A DNA stretch of 64,000 nucleotides from Phialophora verrucosa (lineage: Eukaryota > Ascomycota > Eurotiomycetes > Chaetothyriales > Herpotrichiellaceae): positions 868,001 to 932,000 of the forward strand of contig MSED01000004.1 of NCBI GenBank assembly GCA_002099365.1, read 5' to 3'. How positions within the stretch are numbered: the first letter of the stretch is position 1; the number at the start of each line of letters is the position of its first letter. Positions 53,995 to 64,000 of this stretch are shown here, one piece after another. The notes beneath the pieces are model-generated. The model ran no database searches and was not told the DNA's origin. It saw nothing but the letters and a program-made list of their open reading frames with translations. The translations under genes and the position numbers were made by a program.

Positions 53995-56423
53995 ATGTTG
54001 GCCGGCGCAGGTCGACCGAGGAAAGCGTGTAGCCGTTGCAAAACCCACAAGGTGCGGAATGCTGGAAGGTCCTAATTTGTGTTGACGGCGGCGAATAGGC
54101 AACCGCATTCTGATGCTGGTTTAGGTTCGTTGCACAGGAGACAAGCCGGCCTGTAGAAGGTGCTCGAGATTGAAACACAGTTGCAGCTATGGCACAGACG
54201 ACGACAGAAGGGCTCCCCGTCCATCCACAGCGACGGACAGCTTACAAGCAAAAGCCTCCTCTCGCTCACATGCGAACAATTCTGAGGCGCGTTCAACCTG
54301 CTCAACGGCTCAGGACGCTACACAGCCTTCAGCCACAAGATGGCAAATGCCCAAACCTCCGACGCCATCCTCGGTCAAGACCTCTTCCTACCTTGGCATT
54401 CCCATGAGTCTCATCACCACCTTGGTCGATGTTTATTATGCCAACGTCTACAATGCCTCCCTCCTCCTGCACCGGCGAACCTTCCTTGATGCAATAGCAG
54501 CAGGTGCAGCTTGTCAGCATGTCGTACTGAGTGTATGCGCTTTTGCCTTAAAGTAAGACATTGTTGTTGACCCTGTGGCCGTCGCTGACTCTACTCAATT
54601 AGTTTCTACCAAGATGCCGAGGATAGATCAATTTTGCGCGACCACAGCTTCAACACTGAATGGGCAGATCAAGCAGGGAAGCTCGCCTTTCAGGACATCG
54701 AAAATCCGACCGAAGACCACGTTGTGACATCCATGAACCTTGCTCTTTTTTGGTACAGCCAGGGCGCATGGCGAAGGTCGGCCATCCACAAAGGTTGATG
54801 AATCGCCTTTTCCGAGATCGGCGACGGGAGAATGCCGACTGACAAAGATGCCAGGTAACGCCGCGCAGATATCACACCTTCTTGGCCTCGGGACTGAGAG
54901 ACCGTACGTGGACGACTCGTTCGCGTCAGAAATACGCCGGCGCCGCTTCTGGGCATGTTATCTTATGCACTGTCATGCCATTGAGTTGGGTTTCATGGTA
55001 GGGGCAGGAGACAACATATCTAAGCTGACAATACCGTGGAAAGAGGAGGACTATGAAGCTGGACTACCCACCCGTCCCCGAGCGTGTTTAAAATCCGGGG
55101 GAGGCAATGGCAGCATCTACGGTGAGTTGGTGAGAGCTCTGACGTTTTGGTAGGGTGCACTCCAACCACTACAACTCTTGACAGGCGCTGATGGTTGAGG
55201 TCAATCCAGGTCGGAGGTCAATGCTCTGATAAAATCCCCGGAGTCGAGCACCGGCGAAAGACTCAGCGCAATCTATGTCCTTGGTGACCGAGTATCCGAC
55301 TGGTGGACCACACTCCCCGAATCGCTTCAGCTCACTCCTATCAAAGTTCCAGTCGTGGCGCACGACAAACTTCCTAACCTCCTACTTCTCCACATTGTAT
55401 ATCACCAATGTATTTGTGCCCTTCACGCCTCCATTGTACCCCTATTCTGCTGGAGCCCTGCGGATCACACCTGGATCTCAGCAAGGCAAACGTCCGCCCA
55501 GCTGGCTTACGAACATGCTTGCGCTGCTTCAGAGCTCATTGGAGCGGTGCTCTCCAGCTCACACAAACTTAGTGCCATACCTTCCTTTGTCGCTTACGCT
55601 GCGTATTCCGGGTGCGCGATTCAGATTCCTTGGATCTGGTCTAGCCAGCCCATGCTTAGGCAGCGGGCGCAGGACAACGTGAGGGCAAACGTCAGGCTGA
55701 TCCAGGTGTTGGGGAGATACTGGAGATTTACAGCTCTATTGGTATGATACATCCCCTGCGGCCAAGAGGGTTAGCTGCAACTGACAATGATGTCCTTCCA
55801 AGGAGAGTCACGTCCGCTGCATCTACAAAATCCACGCGAAGCATGCAACCGTCCTTGACAATGAGCCAAAGCTTGTTGAGCCGACAAAACTGACAAGCTT
55901 CAGAATCAATGCAAGACACGCAAGACGATCAATCCTCGGACACAACGACATCTTGTGGAAGAATGGGGACGCATTGACAAGGTCTGGCGAGGAGGTCGGA
56001 GACCTTGGAATCGAAGAAGATGAAAGTGATCATCAATCCGCCGGCGGACCGTCGTTTGCGGATCCTGCGGAACGAACCAAGCACCGAGCTGACTTGCAAT
56101 CTTACCCCGAATTCACGCAGTCCTCGTCTCAGAGGGCAAACTCGCTCTTTCAGCAACAGGCGGACCATGTTCCAGCTCCTTCCTCGATTGACCAGCAACA
56201 AACAATTGAGCTGGATCTGCCAGAAGCCGAGTCACTGGATTTCTTCCGCCCTTTTCACGACCCGGAAATGTTGGATATCTTCCCAAATGGCCAGCCAATG
56301 GAGTTCTCCTACTTCCAGCCCAGCCCTGCAAGTCTCGACTTGTGCGATTTATGGTCTGCTGTTGGCAACAATGAGGTCGCAACGCCGTATATACCGGTTG
56401 TGCCCTTCGCCATGCCTAGGTAG
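53995..56423 (+). CDS. Zn2Cys6 transcription factor (intact)
   Basis: Six exons (53995-54051, 54125-54552, 54603-54793, 54855-55149, 55210-55741, 55803-56423) join in phase to 707 residues. The zinc cluster at residues 12-39 has all six ligands in C-x2-C-x6-C-x6-C-x2-C-x6-C order (Cys12, 15, 22, 29, 32, 39); an intron splits it after Lys19. The fungal-specific domain follows with IRRRRFWACYLMHCHAIELG and IPWKEEDYEAG, then a C-terminal acidic, Gln/Pro-rich region likely for activation. The intron after LTFW (donor TG|gtaggg) was placed because it restores WSEVNALIKSPE. Nuclear regulator, target unknown. It lies between cupin and amidohydrolase genes, the natural candidates for its regulon. Confidence 0.88.
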
Positions 56424-56838
56424 TCAGCAAGCAGCAAGTAAACGTACTGCATAACACCGAGGGTTCTGCAACCGTTGCTTTCCTTCAGGCCGTTTGAGAA
56501 CCACATATCAAACAAACTCACCATGCGCGTTGGTCTAGTCATTGTTGAAGGTCTTCAGGCAATAGTCACTACACTATCCGACAGGGATGGAGTGAGGCGG
56601 ATTTCATTGATAGATGGAGACCTTAACGCCCCCCCAAGTTCCAATGAGTCCTGGTCAGCCTGTGCTAAACACTCTCCCATCCTCTCGCGTTACAGATGCA
56701 AGGAGGAGCACAGTTTCAAAGGCAAAGAGTGAATGACTGCTTGGGGGAGTTGAAGCAAATTGCACCTGGGTATCCTGAATAAACCAGCTGATATTGAGCA
56801 TGCGAGCAGGGTCTGCCGATATCACCATCCGGTAATAT
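56424..56838. other. Intergenic between convergent regulator and amidohydrolase
   Basis: Two 3' flanks; nothing else is seen. Confidence 0.6.
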
Positions 56839-58287
56839 CTACAGCTTCACCCCTGCAAAATTGCTCATCACAGTGTCGACCTCTGCCTTGATCTGTTCAA
56901 ATGGTGCCTTCTTCGACCTCTCAAAGATGTCCCTTGTGGACCGCCTCAACTCATCCCTCACCGTCGGCCAATCCACACCGGCCAATTTCCCACCATGCTT
57001 CACCACTTCTCCATCGATGAACACCGTGTCAATATCGCTGGCGTTGGCATACAACACCAGCGCCGCGACTGGGTCAAGAACGGGCGCCAACCTCGTGGAA
57101 TCACACCGGGTGATGAGCACGTCTGCCCTCTTCCCTGGCGAAATACTCCCCACCACATCCTTCAGGCCGACGGCCCTCGCTCCCCCCATCGTCGCCATCT
57201 CCAAAATCTCCTCGCATCTCCTTGAGATATCCAGTGGCGGCCCCCTTCCGGCGATCTCATGATGTTCCTTATGCCGTTGCGCCTGCAGCAGGAGACGCAT
57301 CTGCTGGAACATGTCAGCCGGATTGTTACACACGACGTCACAGCCTAGGCTGGCAGTGCAGCCCTTCTTGTGGGCCCGGAAAGCGACCGGGTGGCCCATG
57401 GCCATCTGCAACTCCGTGTCCGGAGTGCTCGACAGAGACACACCACGTCGGGCCACGGCCTCGAGTTCGTCGTCGTGCAGGGTGGTGGCGTGGCTGAACA
57501 GAAGGTCCGGACCGAGAAGATTGCGTTCCTCGAAGTGCCGCACGAGGTGCAGGCCCCGGTCATACTGATCCATCGCAATGTGCCCCGTAATTACTGCCGC
57601 GCCAAGGGCACGCCCGAATGCGACCTCCTTGACAGCATCGTCGATACCGTTGCGCTCGATCTCGGCGGGCGCAAAGCCAAAGCGCAGAAGATCCGTCACA
57701 TCCTGCTTATCTTTGAAGTGCGCGGACCTCACGCGTTTGGCGTCTTCGAATCTCCATTCCGGCGTCTTGGTCTCGCGGTCAAAGTCCATAACACTTCCCG
57801 GCCACGGCGGGTTCGCGTACAGCCCGTAGCAGAAGACGCCCCTGATCTTGGCGTCCCTCAGACCCTTGATCGCGGCGTCGGCGTGCTCGGGACTATTCAT
57901 AATGTGGCTGTGGTCGACCAAAGCCGTGATGCCATTGTCAATGCTCTCCAGTGCGCCGCAGTAATTGCCCAGGTAAGCGTCGTTGACACCATAGCACGAG
58001 CCATAGATGCTGCGGATGTACAGGAAATATCCCGACAGAACATGGTCCGAGGTGACGGTGCGGAGCTGAGTCTGCCAGGTGTGGCGGTGTGTGTCGATGA
58101 ATCCTGGCGAGATGATGGCGTTTGTAGCGTCGATGACGACGTGCTCGGACGTCGCTTTGGCGGACAAGTTGGGACCTACGTCCGTGATGGTGTGGTCCGA
58201 GATGAGGACGTCGCAGTTGTGCACGACGCCAATGGACGGGTCCACGGAGACGACGGTGCCGTTCTGGATGTGATATTTTCCTCCCAT
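56839..58287 (-). CDS. ATZ/TRZ-type metal-dependent amidohydrolase
   Basis: Intronless, 482 residues from MGGKYHIQNG; an upstream in-frame ATG at 58374 adds a non-family extension. The amidohydrolase barrel is shown by GFIDTHRHTWQTQL (metal ligands His67 and His69), NGITALVDHSH, ITGHIAMD, FSHATTLHDDE and GCDVVCNNPADMF with the catalytic Asp. The C-terminal MGGARAVGLKDVVGSISPGK and ADVLI are typical of the chlorohydrolase/cytosine-deaminase-like branch. Enzymes of this branch hydrolyse C-N or C-Cl bonds on heterocycles such as triazines, guanine or S-adenosylhomocysteine; substrate here is unknown. It is convergent with the Zn2Cys6 gene. Confidence 0.88.
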   Translation of the reverse strand: MGGKYHIQNGTVVSVDPSIGVVHNCDVLISDHTITDVGPNLSAKATSEHVVIDATNAIISPGFIDTHRHTWQTQLRTVTSDHVLSGYFLYIRSIYGSCYGVNDAYLGNYCGALESIDNGITALVDHSHIMNSPEHADAAIKGLRDAKIRGVFCYGLYANPPWPGSVMDFDRETKTPEWRFEDAKRVRSAHFKDKQDVTDLLRFGFAPAEIERNGIDDAVKEVAFGRALGAAVITGHIAMDQYDRGLHLVRHFEERNLLGPDLLFSHATTLHDDELEAVARRGVSLSSTPDTELQMAMGHPVAFRAHKKGCTASLGCDVVCNNPADMFQQMRLLLQAQRHKEHHEIAGRGPPLDISRRCEEILEMATMGGARAVGLKDVVGSISPGKRADVLITRCDSTRLAPVLDPVAALVLYANASDIDTVFIDGEVVKHGGKLAGVDWPTVRDELRRSTRDIFERSKKAPFEQIKAEVDTVMSNFAGVKL

Positions 58288-59624
58288 TTGGACGTGCTGA
58301 TATCTGAGTCCCGTAGAAACTGAATTGAACTGTACTGTCACACTGGGACACTGTACGGAAGGAAGGGGACACAAGCTCCTGTACGATGAGCTGGAAAATC
58401 ACAAATCCGAGTATCTCTCCTTTTTTTTCTCGAATCTTGACTCCAGAGTTGGCCCCGGCCCTGTCCTTGATATATATATTTCCCACTTCGAGCGCAGCCT
58501 CCCTCCCCTCATTTCCAACCCCGAGTCTGTAATACGGACGCCATGCATGGGACTCTCGGCAGACTTCAGACTTCAGACTTCAGACTTCAGGCTTCCAGCC
58601 GCAGCCACCGCCGCCGCAGGCCATCGTGTTCGTAAGTATTTCGATTCGCGTCACATCGTATTTACGACTATCACCGCTCCCTGTGTCGAGGTGCCAGGTC
58701 AATCATTGGTATTTTTTGAAACAGGGATTGCGACCGACGCAGGGTTAGGTCCGAGCCAAGGCAGAAAATACGGAATATGGAGACCAAGGGGAGTAGCAAT
58801 GAGGGGGTGGAGTCGGGGCGGGTTAGTCGGTTTGAACGTCGAGGCTCGGAAAATCAGGTGTGCAGAGGGGGGGGAGGGATGGATTTCCCGAGCTATCCAT
58901 CCGGACGACGGGGAGGACGGGGGGAAGTATTTATTCTGGCGTCGAGCTGACTAAGGGTATCTTAAGAAAAGGCAGACCTTTTCCAGGCCCTGAGGAGACC
59001 GGTTGTTGTGAGCGGAGCGACACTGTAGATGGCGGGCTGTGGAAGCGAGGAATGATTGTCAGATGTTGAAGCTGAAGTTGAAGTTGAAGATTCAAGTGCT
59101 GGATAATGACCGGCGGAATGATGAAGATGCCACATACCACAGACCACACAAGATACAACAACAACATACATGCAAAACAGTATTACAATACTGCAGCATA
59201 TATGCTATTAGCGCTATTAGTACCCCGGCAAGCTATTGCAGCTAACTGTATGCGGGACGCCGAAGTTCGGATGTGTAGGTATATAAATATGACTATCCTT
59301 GACCCCGTATCACGCGTGGTTGGACTACAAGTACATGTCCATGCCTCCGTGGCAGCTAACTCCCTCACGCCCACCGTCCGTCCCGGCTCAAGATATCAAC
59401 CCCGTCCAACAAGAGGAGACCGTGGTCGGAGTTTGAGGTTCCATTTCCCAGATGATCCCCAAGCGGGATGTCCATGAATCCGACATGTTCTTGACGAAAA
59501 CAAACTTTGCCATCTGATAATCATCCACTCCGCTTTCATTCCTTCGTTCTGTCACTATCCTATCCATCCCATCCCACTGTCAGCATCAGCAGTGCGCCAG
59601 GCCCCTCATTTCTGATGCGCCGCC
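58288..59624. other. Intergenic with microsatellite and G-runs
   Basis: Promoter side of the amidohydrolase. It holds a 7-base tandem repeat (58561-58591) and a G-rich strand segment at 58867-58936 with runs of up to eight G. No gene is supported. Confidence 0.55.
58561..58591. repeat. Heptanucleotide microsatellite (AGACTTC)n
   Basis: Just over four perfect copies of AGACTTC in tandem, in a non-coding stretch upstream of the amidohydrolase gene. Confidence 0.9.
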
Positions 59625-60255
59625 TCAGCCATCATACTCTCCGGGTTTCCGACCGCGACTCATGAACGCGTCCACGGCGTTGGTGTAGATCTCGGCCTCG
59701 TCGCCCTTGTCCCCATTCAAGAACGAATGCCACTTGACCTCGCCGCCCTCCACCATGACGGGCGTGGCGAACGGCGCCCGCTCGGGCCCGAGATAATCCC
59801 ACAATCTCTCCTGCATCGCGAAGCGGAGTCAGTGGCAGAGTTAGAGGGTCGGGGTTAGAACCAGAGCCAGAATCAGAGCCAGAGTCGAAGAGTCCGAGTC
59901 AGTCGAGCAGAAGGCCTGCAGCCGCTCCGAGACTGGACCGAAAAAACTTCCTCCGATATAATAACAATTCACGAACAGAATAGGACGCCGACGGTTCACG
60001 TACCAATTGGTGCCACAACTTCTCATTCACCTCCTTGCTGAGCAGCATGGTGTCCGGGTCGAAGTAAGGCAGGGTCGGGAGATTGTGTGTCTTCTTCGCC
60101 TGGACGCTCAGGTTGGTCCACTGCGTGTCGCACCACAGCTGCTTGCGGTAGTCATTCTTGTGGCTCTCTTGCTGGGCGAAGGGCTTGGTGTGCCGTGATG
60201 CCGAATTGATGATGTCGGCGGCCGACTTGCGGGTTGTGGTTGAAGCCGTGTACAT
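59625..60255 (-). CDS. Small unrecognised protein, two exons
   Basis: Two exons (60004-60255, 59625-59810) join at phase 0 to 145 residues. The donor is gtacgt and the acceptor gatgcag. The protein begins with a Ser/Thr/Arg-rich segment (MYTASTTTRKSAADIINSAS) that could be a mitochondrial presequence, then YRKQLWCDTQWTNLSVQAKK and PYFDPDTMLLSKEVNEKLWH. The second exon reads LWDYLGPERAPFATPVMVEG and ends SRGRKPGEYDG. I do not recognise the family. Regular codon use and clean splicing support a real gene. The intron contains a degenerate CCAGAGT/CAGAATC repeat. An upstream ATG at 60285 adds ten residues. Confidence 0.65.
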
Positions 60256-60935
60256 GATCACAGAGAGCGTCGGTTGGAGCCTCAAGGACTAGTAATGTGT
60301 CGGTGACAGGGACTTGCAAATCGTAATTATTGGCAGGGTTGGAAGGCTAGAAGTAATTACATATGTTCTGATGGGCGGCAGCTTCGGGAGAGTTGCGGTA
60401 TTTTTGAGCTACGGAGGGGCATCAAGTCAAAACACGCAACTTATCACTTCGAGTTTCATTTCAAGCTTCATTGTTCATGTCAAACCCATGGTTCACAAGC
60501 CTCGTGAGCTTTAGCTTAGCAAGTGGTACAAGCTCGAAGAAGTCCCGGCTCAGGGCAAGCAGTGGTCATGACTAGAGGTACAGGACAGAGATATCACCGT
60601 CACCCAGGATCAATCCCCACGCCTCCAGCATGTCGAGACAGGGTTTCATCTCAGCTTCGTTTCAGCTCATATTGTTCATCATCTGCTATGGAATCCAGCT
60701 CACACGGTATTGTAATTCCGCTTGGGAATATTCCACCTTTAGAGGCCTCCAGCTCACCATCAGCATATCACTTTGTTTCATTTCATTTCGTTTCATCAAA
60801 TCATGGCTGTGACCGGCAGCTTGCGAAGAAATCATTCCGCGTCTCCTTCATGCATTTCCAAGACATATGTGTAATGGATGTCTGGATACCCAACTAATAG
60901 CCGCCAGGGCGAAGCTATAGCCGCACATGCCACCT
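60256..60935. other. Intergenic
   Basis: Short TTTCATTTC-type repeats near 60770-60800; no gene is supported. Confidence 0.55.
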
Positions 60936-62476
60936 TTACAGCGGGCCATTTTGGTGACCATGTCTGCGCTTGTGACCTCTGCGATGGACATGTGCACTCG
61001 ACGAGGGGGCATCTGACACAGTGACAGTCACGACTTCCTCCACCAAGACCAAGTTGATCATGATACCATTGCTCATAAAAGCGGTCGTGGTTATATGCTG
61101 ACTATCGGATGTGCACGGACTGAGTGTCGTGGCCGGGGACGGAGTTGACATGGAAGCAGTAGGTCCCGGGGTGGGTACGGCAGGAGTGGACATCGCTGTG
61201 GTGTTGGCAGTGGGTGCAGGTTTCGCTGCAGGCGCTGTGGCTCCAGGTACAGGTCCCATGGTGGCAGATCCAGGGCCAGCCTGAATTTGGACATTTCCCG
61301 GCAACTGTTGAATGAGATTGACCGGCTCGTTCTGAAGAATTTCGGGCGTCTCCATCTTACATTGAGTGCCAGCATCGACTTCTTGTAGGTCGAAGATAGG
61401 GCAGTCATCCTGGTTGCCGGACGCCTGCTGAGGAAGATTGCATGCAGGGCTGTCGATGGCACTCTGCAACACACCTGCATCCCAGGCACACATGAAGTCT
61501 CCATGATAGCCATAACCTGTGGGATCGCCGTTGGAGAAGGTAAACTGTCCATCCATCCCTGCGAAGAGGTTTGTCTGATAGATAGTTTCATAGAACAGTG
61601 TTGGCAAGCGCACAGGATATCCCTCTGGGCATTGACCATTTTGGATTTCGTTCGGATAGGCGACATGGCTGCTGTGGTCTTCACTGTCGAGATCTTCTCC
61701 ATTCCAGCAGGACGGAAACATCACCTCAGCACGGATCCCGTCTGCACACTGGGCGTCAAGGAAGGACTTGTCTCGCAGGTAGTGATATTGACGCGCGCCC
61801 TCAGGCGGTGCACTGTAGTTCAGACAGTTGAAACCAAGAGCCTTTTCCATCAGTGCTTCTTGAGTTTTGTCGCTGGCACTCCAGTTTGACATCGGCGGGT
61901 CTGGGTTAGGACCAAGAAACGAGCGCTTCATGGAATTGCCTGCGATCATGCGGAAATTCTGTGGGAACGCCGTGATTGGGTCTTGGAAGACTGGGTCACG
62001 CTCGGTGAAGTAGTACCTGCGCATTCAAAATGTCAGTCTTGGGCCGGTGCTACACATGCGGGGAGACTTCGGGGGATTCCTTACACAGTCAAACCGCCAG
62101 ATGTGGGAATCATTTCGAGAGTGCCATTGCCGTGCTGGAAGTACATGCGCGGAGTCCAGTAGGCAGAGTGGTCTTGCAGGATGGAGCAACTCGTGCAGTT
62201 AGACGCCAGAAGTTCTTCAAGAGTTGGCTCAAGTCCCATATCTGTGATAGGGTCAGTTTTTCTGTCTTGTCGCAAGCGGTGATCAAACTTACTGGATGCG
62301 CCAAATATCACGTGGAGATGTTGGGATGGGTTGCCGGGGGCGACAATAGGATCAACTCTGCCACTGCCCAGTTCGCCGTGGCAGAGGTGGCGGAAAAAGG
62401 CATTGGCCGGGCAAGCGAAGAAGAAGGATGCGACGAGTATGATGGCGGTTTTGAGTTTGACGCGTGTGTTCGTCAT
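60936..62476 (-). CDS. Secreted DUF1996 protein with Ser/Thr/Pro-rich tail
   Basis: Three exons (62293-62476, 62085-62241, 60936-62016) join in phase to 473 residues. A signal peptide (LKTAIILVASFFFACPANA) ends near residue 27. The DUF1996 domain follows: ELGSGRVDPIVAPGNPSQHL with HVIFGAS, then SNCTSCSILQDHSAYWTPRMYF, YYFTERDP, FPSCWNGEDLDSEDH with SSHVAYP, CPEGYPVRLPTLFYETIY and GYHGDFMCAWDAGVL. From about residue 350 comes a Thr/Pro/Ala-rich, probably O-glycosylated tail and a final His/Arg-rich stretch. DUF1996 proteins are fungal secreted proteins of unknown function (WSC-linked in some). No GPI signal is clear. The intron joins restore GASN-MGLEP and GLTV-YYFTE. Confidence 0.9.
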
Positions 62477-64000
62477 TGTCGGATTGTTATCGGATTGTGC
62501 AGAAAATTGGCTGCGAAGGAGTGATTGGAGGTCAAGATCGAAGAAGTGGAAGATCGGTCGGTGGTATGGAGGTTAAGGCGTAAGGAACGAATATTTGAAG
62601 GAGTGGAACAATAAAGACGGGCCGGTCGATAAATGAGTGTGGGATGTCGGTCGAGCAGCGGAAAAGAGACGGTGGTTGCGAAGAATAGAAGAGCGCAAGA
62701 TGAAGGTGAGCTCGTCGATGAGGGATGGACTGGTAAAGTGAGCAAAGATGTGCGGGAGGAGGGAAAGCGCCGTGGTTTACTTACCGCCAAAATTTGGTGA
62801 CTGCGCCCCCAACTTCACTCCTCGAGCCTTCGCTATTGACCGCTATCCACTTCACCTGGTCGTCACAGCACTCGCAGTCCGCCGTGAAGTCCTTGTCGCC
62901 TGAGAATCTCGCTGCTGGTGCGCTGCCGCCAAGGCCCCGACCTGGCGCCGCACTGGGTCGACAGTGAATATCGTTCGGCTCTCTTTGAATCCGCTATCAC
63001 CACCACAGGACAGGTTCAGTGCAGACGCAAGTACGGGTCAGGATCCAGAGGCAGTTGCAAAAGAGCGGTGGATACAAATCAGCTATGTACGGTCTGGTCA
63101 GCCAGCCTGCCAGTTCTTCCAAGGTATGTTCTCGCAGCCAGATGCGACAAAAAGTATCGTTAGGGCAGTTGTAATGAATGGACGTTGTTTTGGAGCACAC
63201 AACAGGAGGCGACAAGAATAAATCCACAAAGAAACCTGGGTAGCATCACACATGAAGAGAAGATGCTCAACAAAGACCGCTTCACCAACCTCACCTCCTC
63301 ATCTTACAGACGTGGTCATTCGTTTGCATCTGGCTTCATCCGCTTCATCCCCGCTGTTCGGAAATCCAACATCGGAGATCCGTTGCTGGTGCAGAACCAT
63401 GGATTGGAATCCAGCTGAAATCTCAATTCCTGCTGGTTGCCTTGCTCCTGTCTGCGCAAATGGGGATGCAACAGGCCATGCATAGGAAGAAGTCCTCCTT
63501 TCGCGCCTGACCTGCCTCTAATTCCTTTGTTGTTGCACGTGTGCCATGACATGTCTTTGTCATCGTTAATGCAAGATCCCGTATGCCAATCTCCGCTGGT
63601 GTACAGTGCCGGAAGTGAACAAACCGAAGCGATTGGAAGGCCCCTTCTCAGAGAAGTTCCAGAGTCGGGCAGGATACCTGCTTTGACATGTCACGGGTCG
63701 CGGCCATGTTGCTAGACGGTGATAAATACAACCATCCCTTGCGTCACCAATGAACGAGGTTCGCTTACGGGCACGGTCGTCCTCGTGTTCTCAATCAACG
63801 TGGGCACCCAGCAATGATTGATCGGCCCAGGTTGTGAGCGAATGCCGGCGGGATCTGCGGGAAAACTGCAACATGGGACTCTGAAGAGCACATTTTCCAA
63901 GAGGAAAGGAAGAAGAAAGTCGTCGAAAAAAAGATGTGATGACCCGAGCGGCGTCTTCGGATTGACGTGGCTACGCTAAACTAAATAGTCCACGCTATCC
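62477..64000. other. Right-end non-coding or unresolved stretch
   Basis: DUF1996 promoter side, then 1.2 kb without a firm gene. The plus-strand region 62820-63130 has coding-like codon use in several frames (for example a frame at 62964-63120 ending in a gtatgt donor), so a gene with unresolved exons running rightward is possible. Confidence 0.4.

Noticed and set aside
57370..58323. 317-codon plus-strand frame
   Set aside because: Antisense shadow of the amidohydrolase; no motif and no splice logic.
1..64000. tRNA, rRNA, transposon and CRISPR signals
   Set aside because: No convincing A/B-box pair (GGTTCGANTCC-like), no terminal inverted repeats with transposase text and no regular spaced repeats were found by eye; tRNAscan and repeat searches would be decisive.

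Overview
The window is nuclear DNA of a filamentous ascomycete (Pezizomycotina). The genes have short introns of about 45-75 bases with GT-AG ends and CT(A/G)A(C/T)-like branch points. There are Zn2Cys6 regulators, an F-box protein, ankyrin and Clr5/TPR proteins and a DUF1996-type secreted protein. The richness in Baeyer-Villiger monooxygenases, alcohol dehydrogenases and short-chain dehydrogenases suggests a black-yeast-type catabolic generalist (Chaetothyriales), but this placement is an inference from gene content only. I rebuilt exon structures by hand from frame, splice signals and family conservation. No transposon, rRNA, CRISPR array or convincing tRNA was seen.

Layout. 1-19.4 kb is an accessory catabolic block: the 3' part of a tartrate/isopropylmalate-type dehydrogenase, a Baeyer-Villiger monooxygenase (BVMO), a zinc alcohol dehydrogenase, an Asp-nucleophile alpha/beta hydrolase, an SDR, a hydrolase fragment, a second BVMO, a decayed Zn2Cys6 regulator, a decayed HAD hydrolase and an intact amidohydrolase-2 family (resorcylate-type) decarboxylase. 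20.7-33.2 kb is a mixed accessory stretch: a large ankyrin protein, a small secreted chitin-binding-like protein, a GST, two related DUF7924-like proteins and another SDR. 33.5-38.7 kb is a conserved housekeeping core: YJU2 splicing factor and APC/C subunit CDC16 share a divergent promoter, followed by F-actin capping protein beta. 39.3-50 kb holds a decayed fungal N-terminal-domain protein, an aldo-keto reductase, an F-box protein with duplicated 3' tail, an Ayg1/FrsA-type hydrolase and a Clr5-TPR protein. A 3-kb gene-poor gap follows. 53-58.3 kb holds a possible small unit of cupin, intact Zn2Cys6 regulator and ATZ/TRZ-type amidohydrolase. The right end has a small unknown protein and a DUF1996 secreted protein.

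How the genes may work together. In the left block BVMOs would insert oxygen into a (cyclic) ketone to give an ester or lactone, the hydrolase could open it or act on an epoxide or halide, the ADH and SDR would interconvert alcohol and ketone, and the decarboxylase would act on a hydroxybenzoate-type acid. The substrate cannot be told from sequence. The regulator gene inside this block is broken, so the surviving enzymes must be controlled from elsewhere or be losing regulation.
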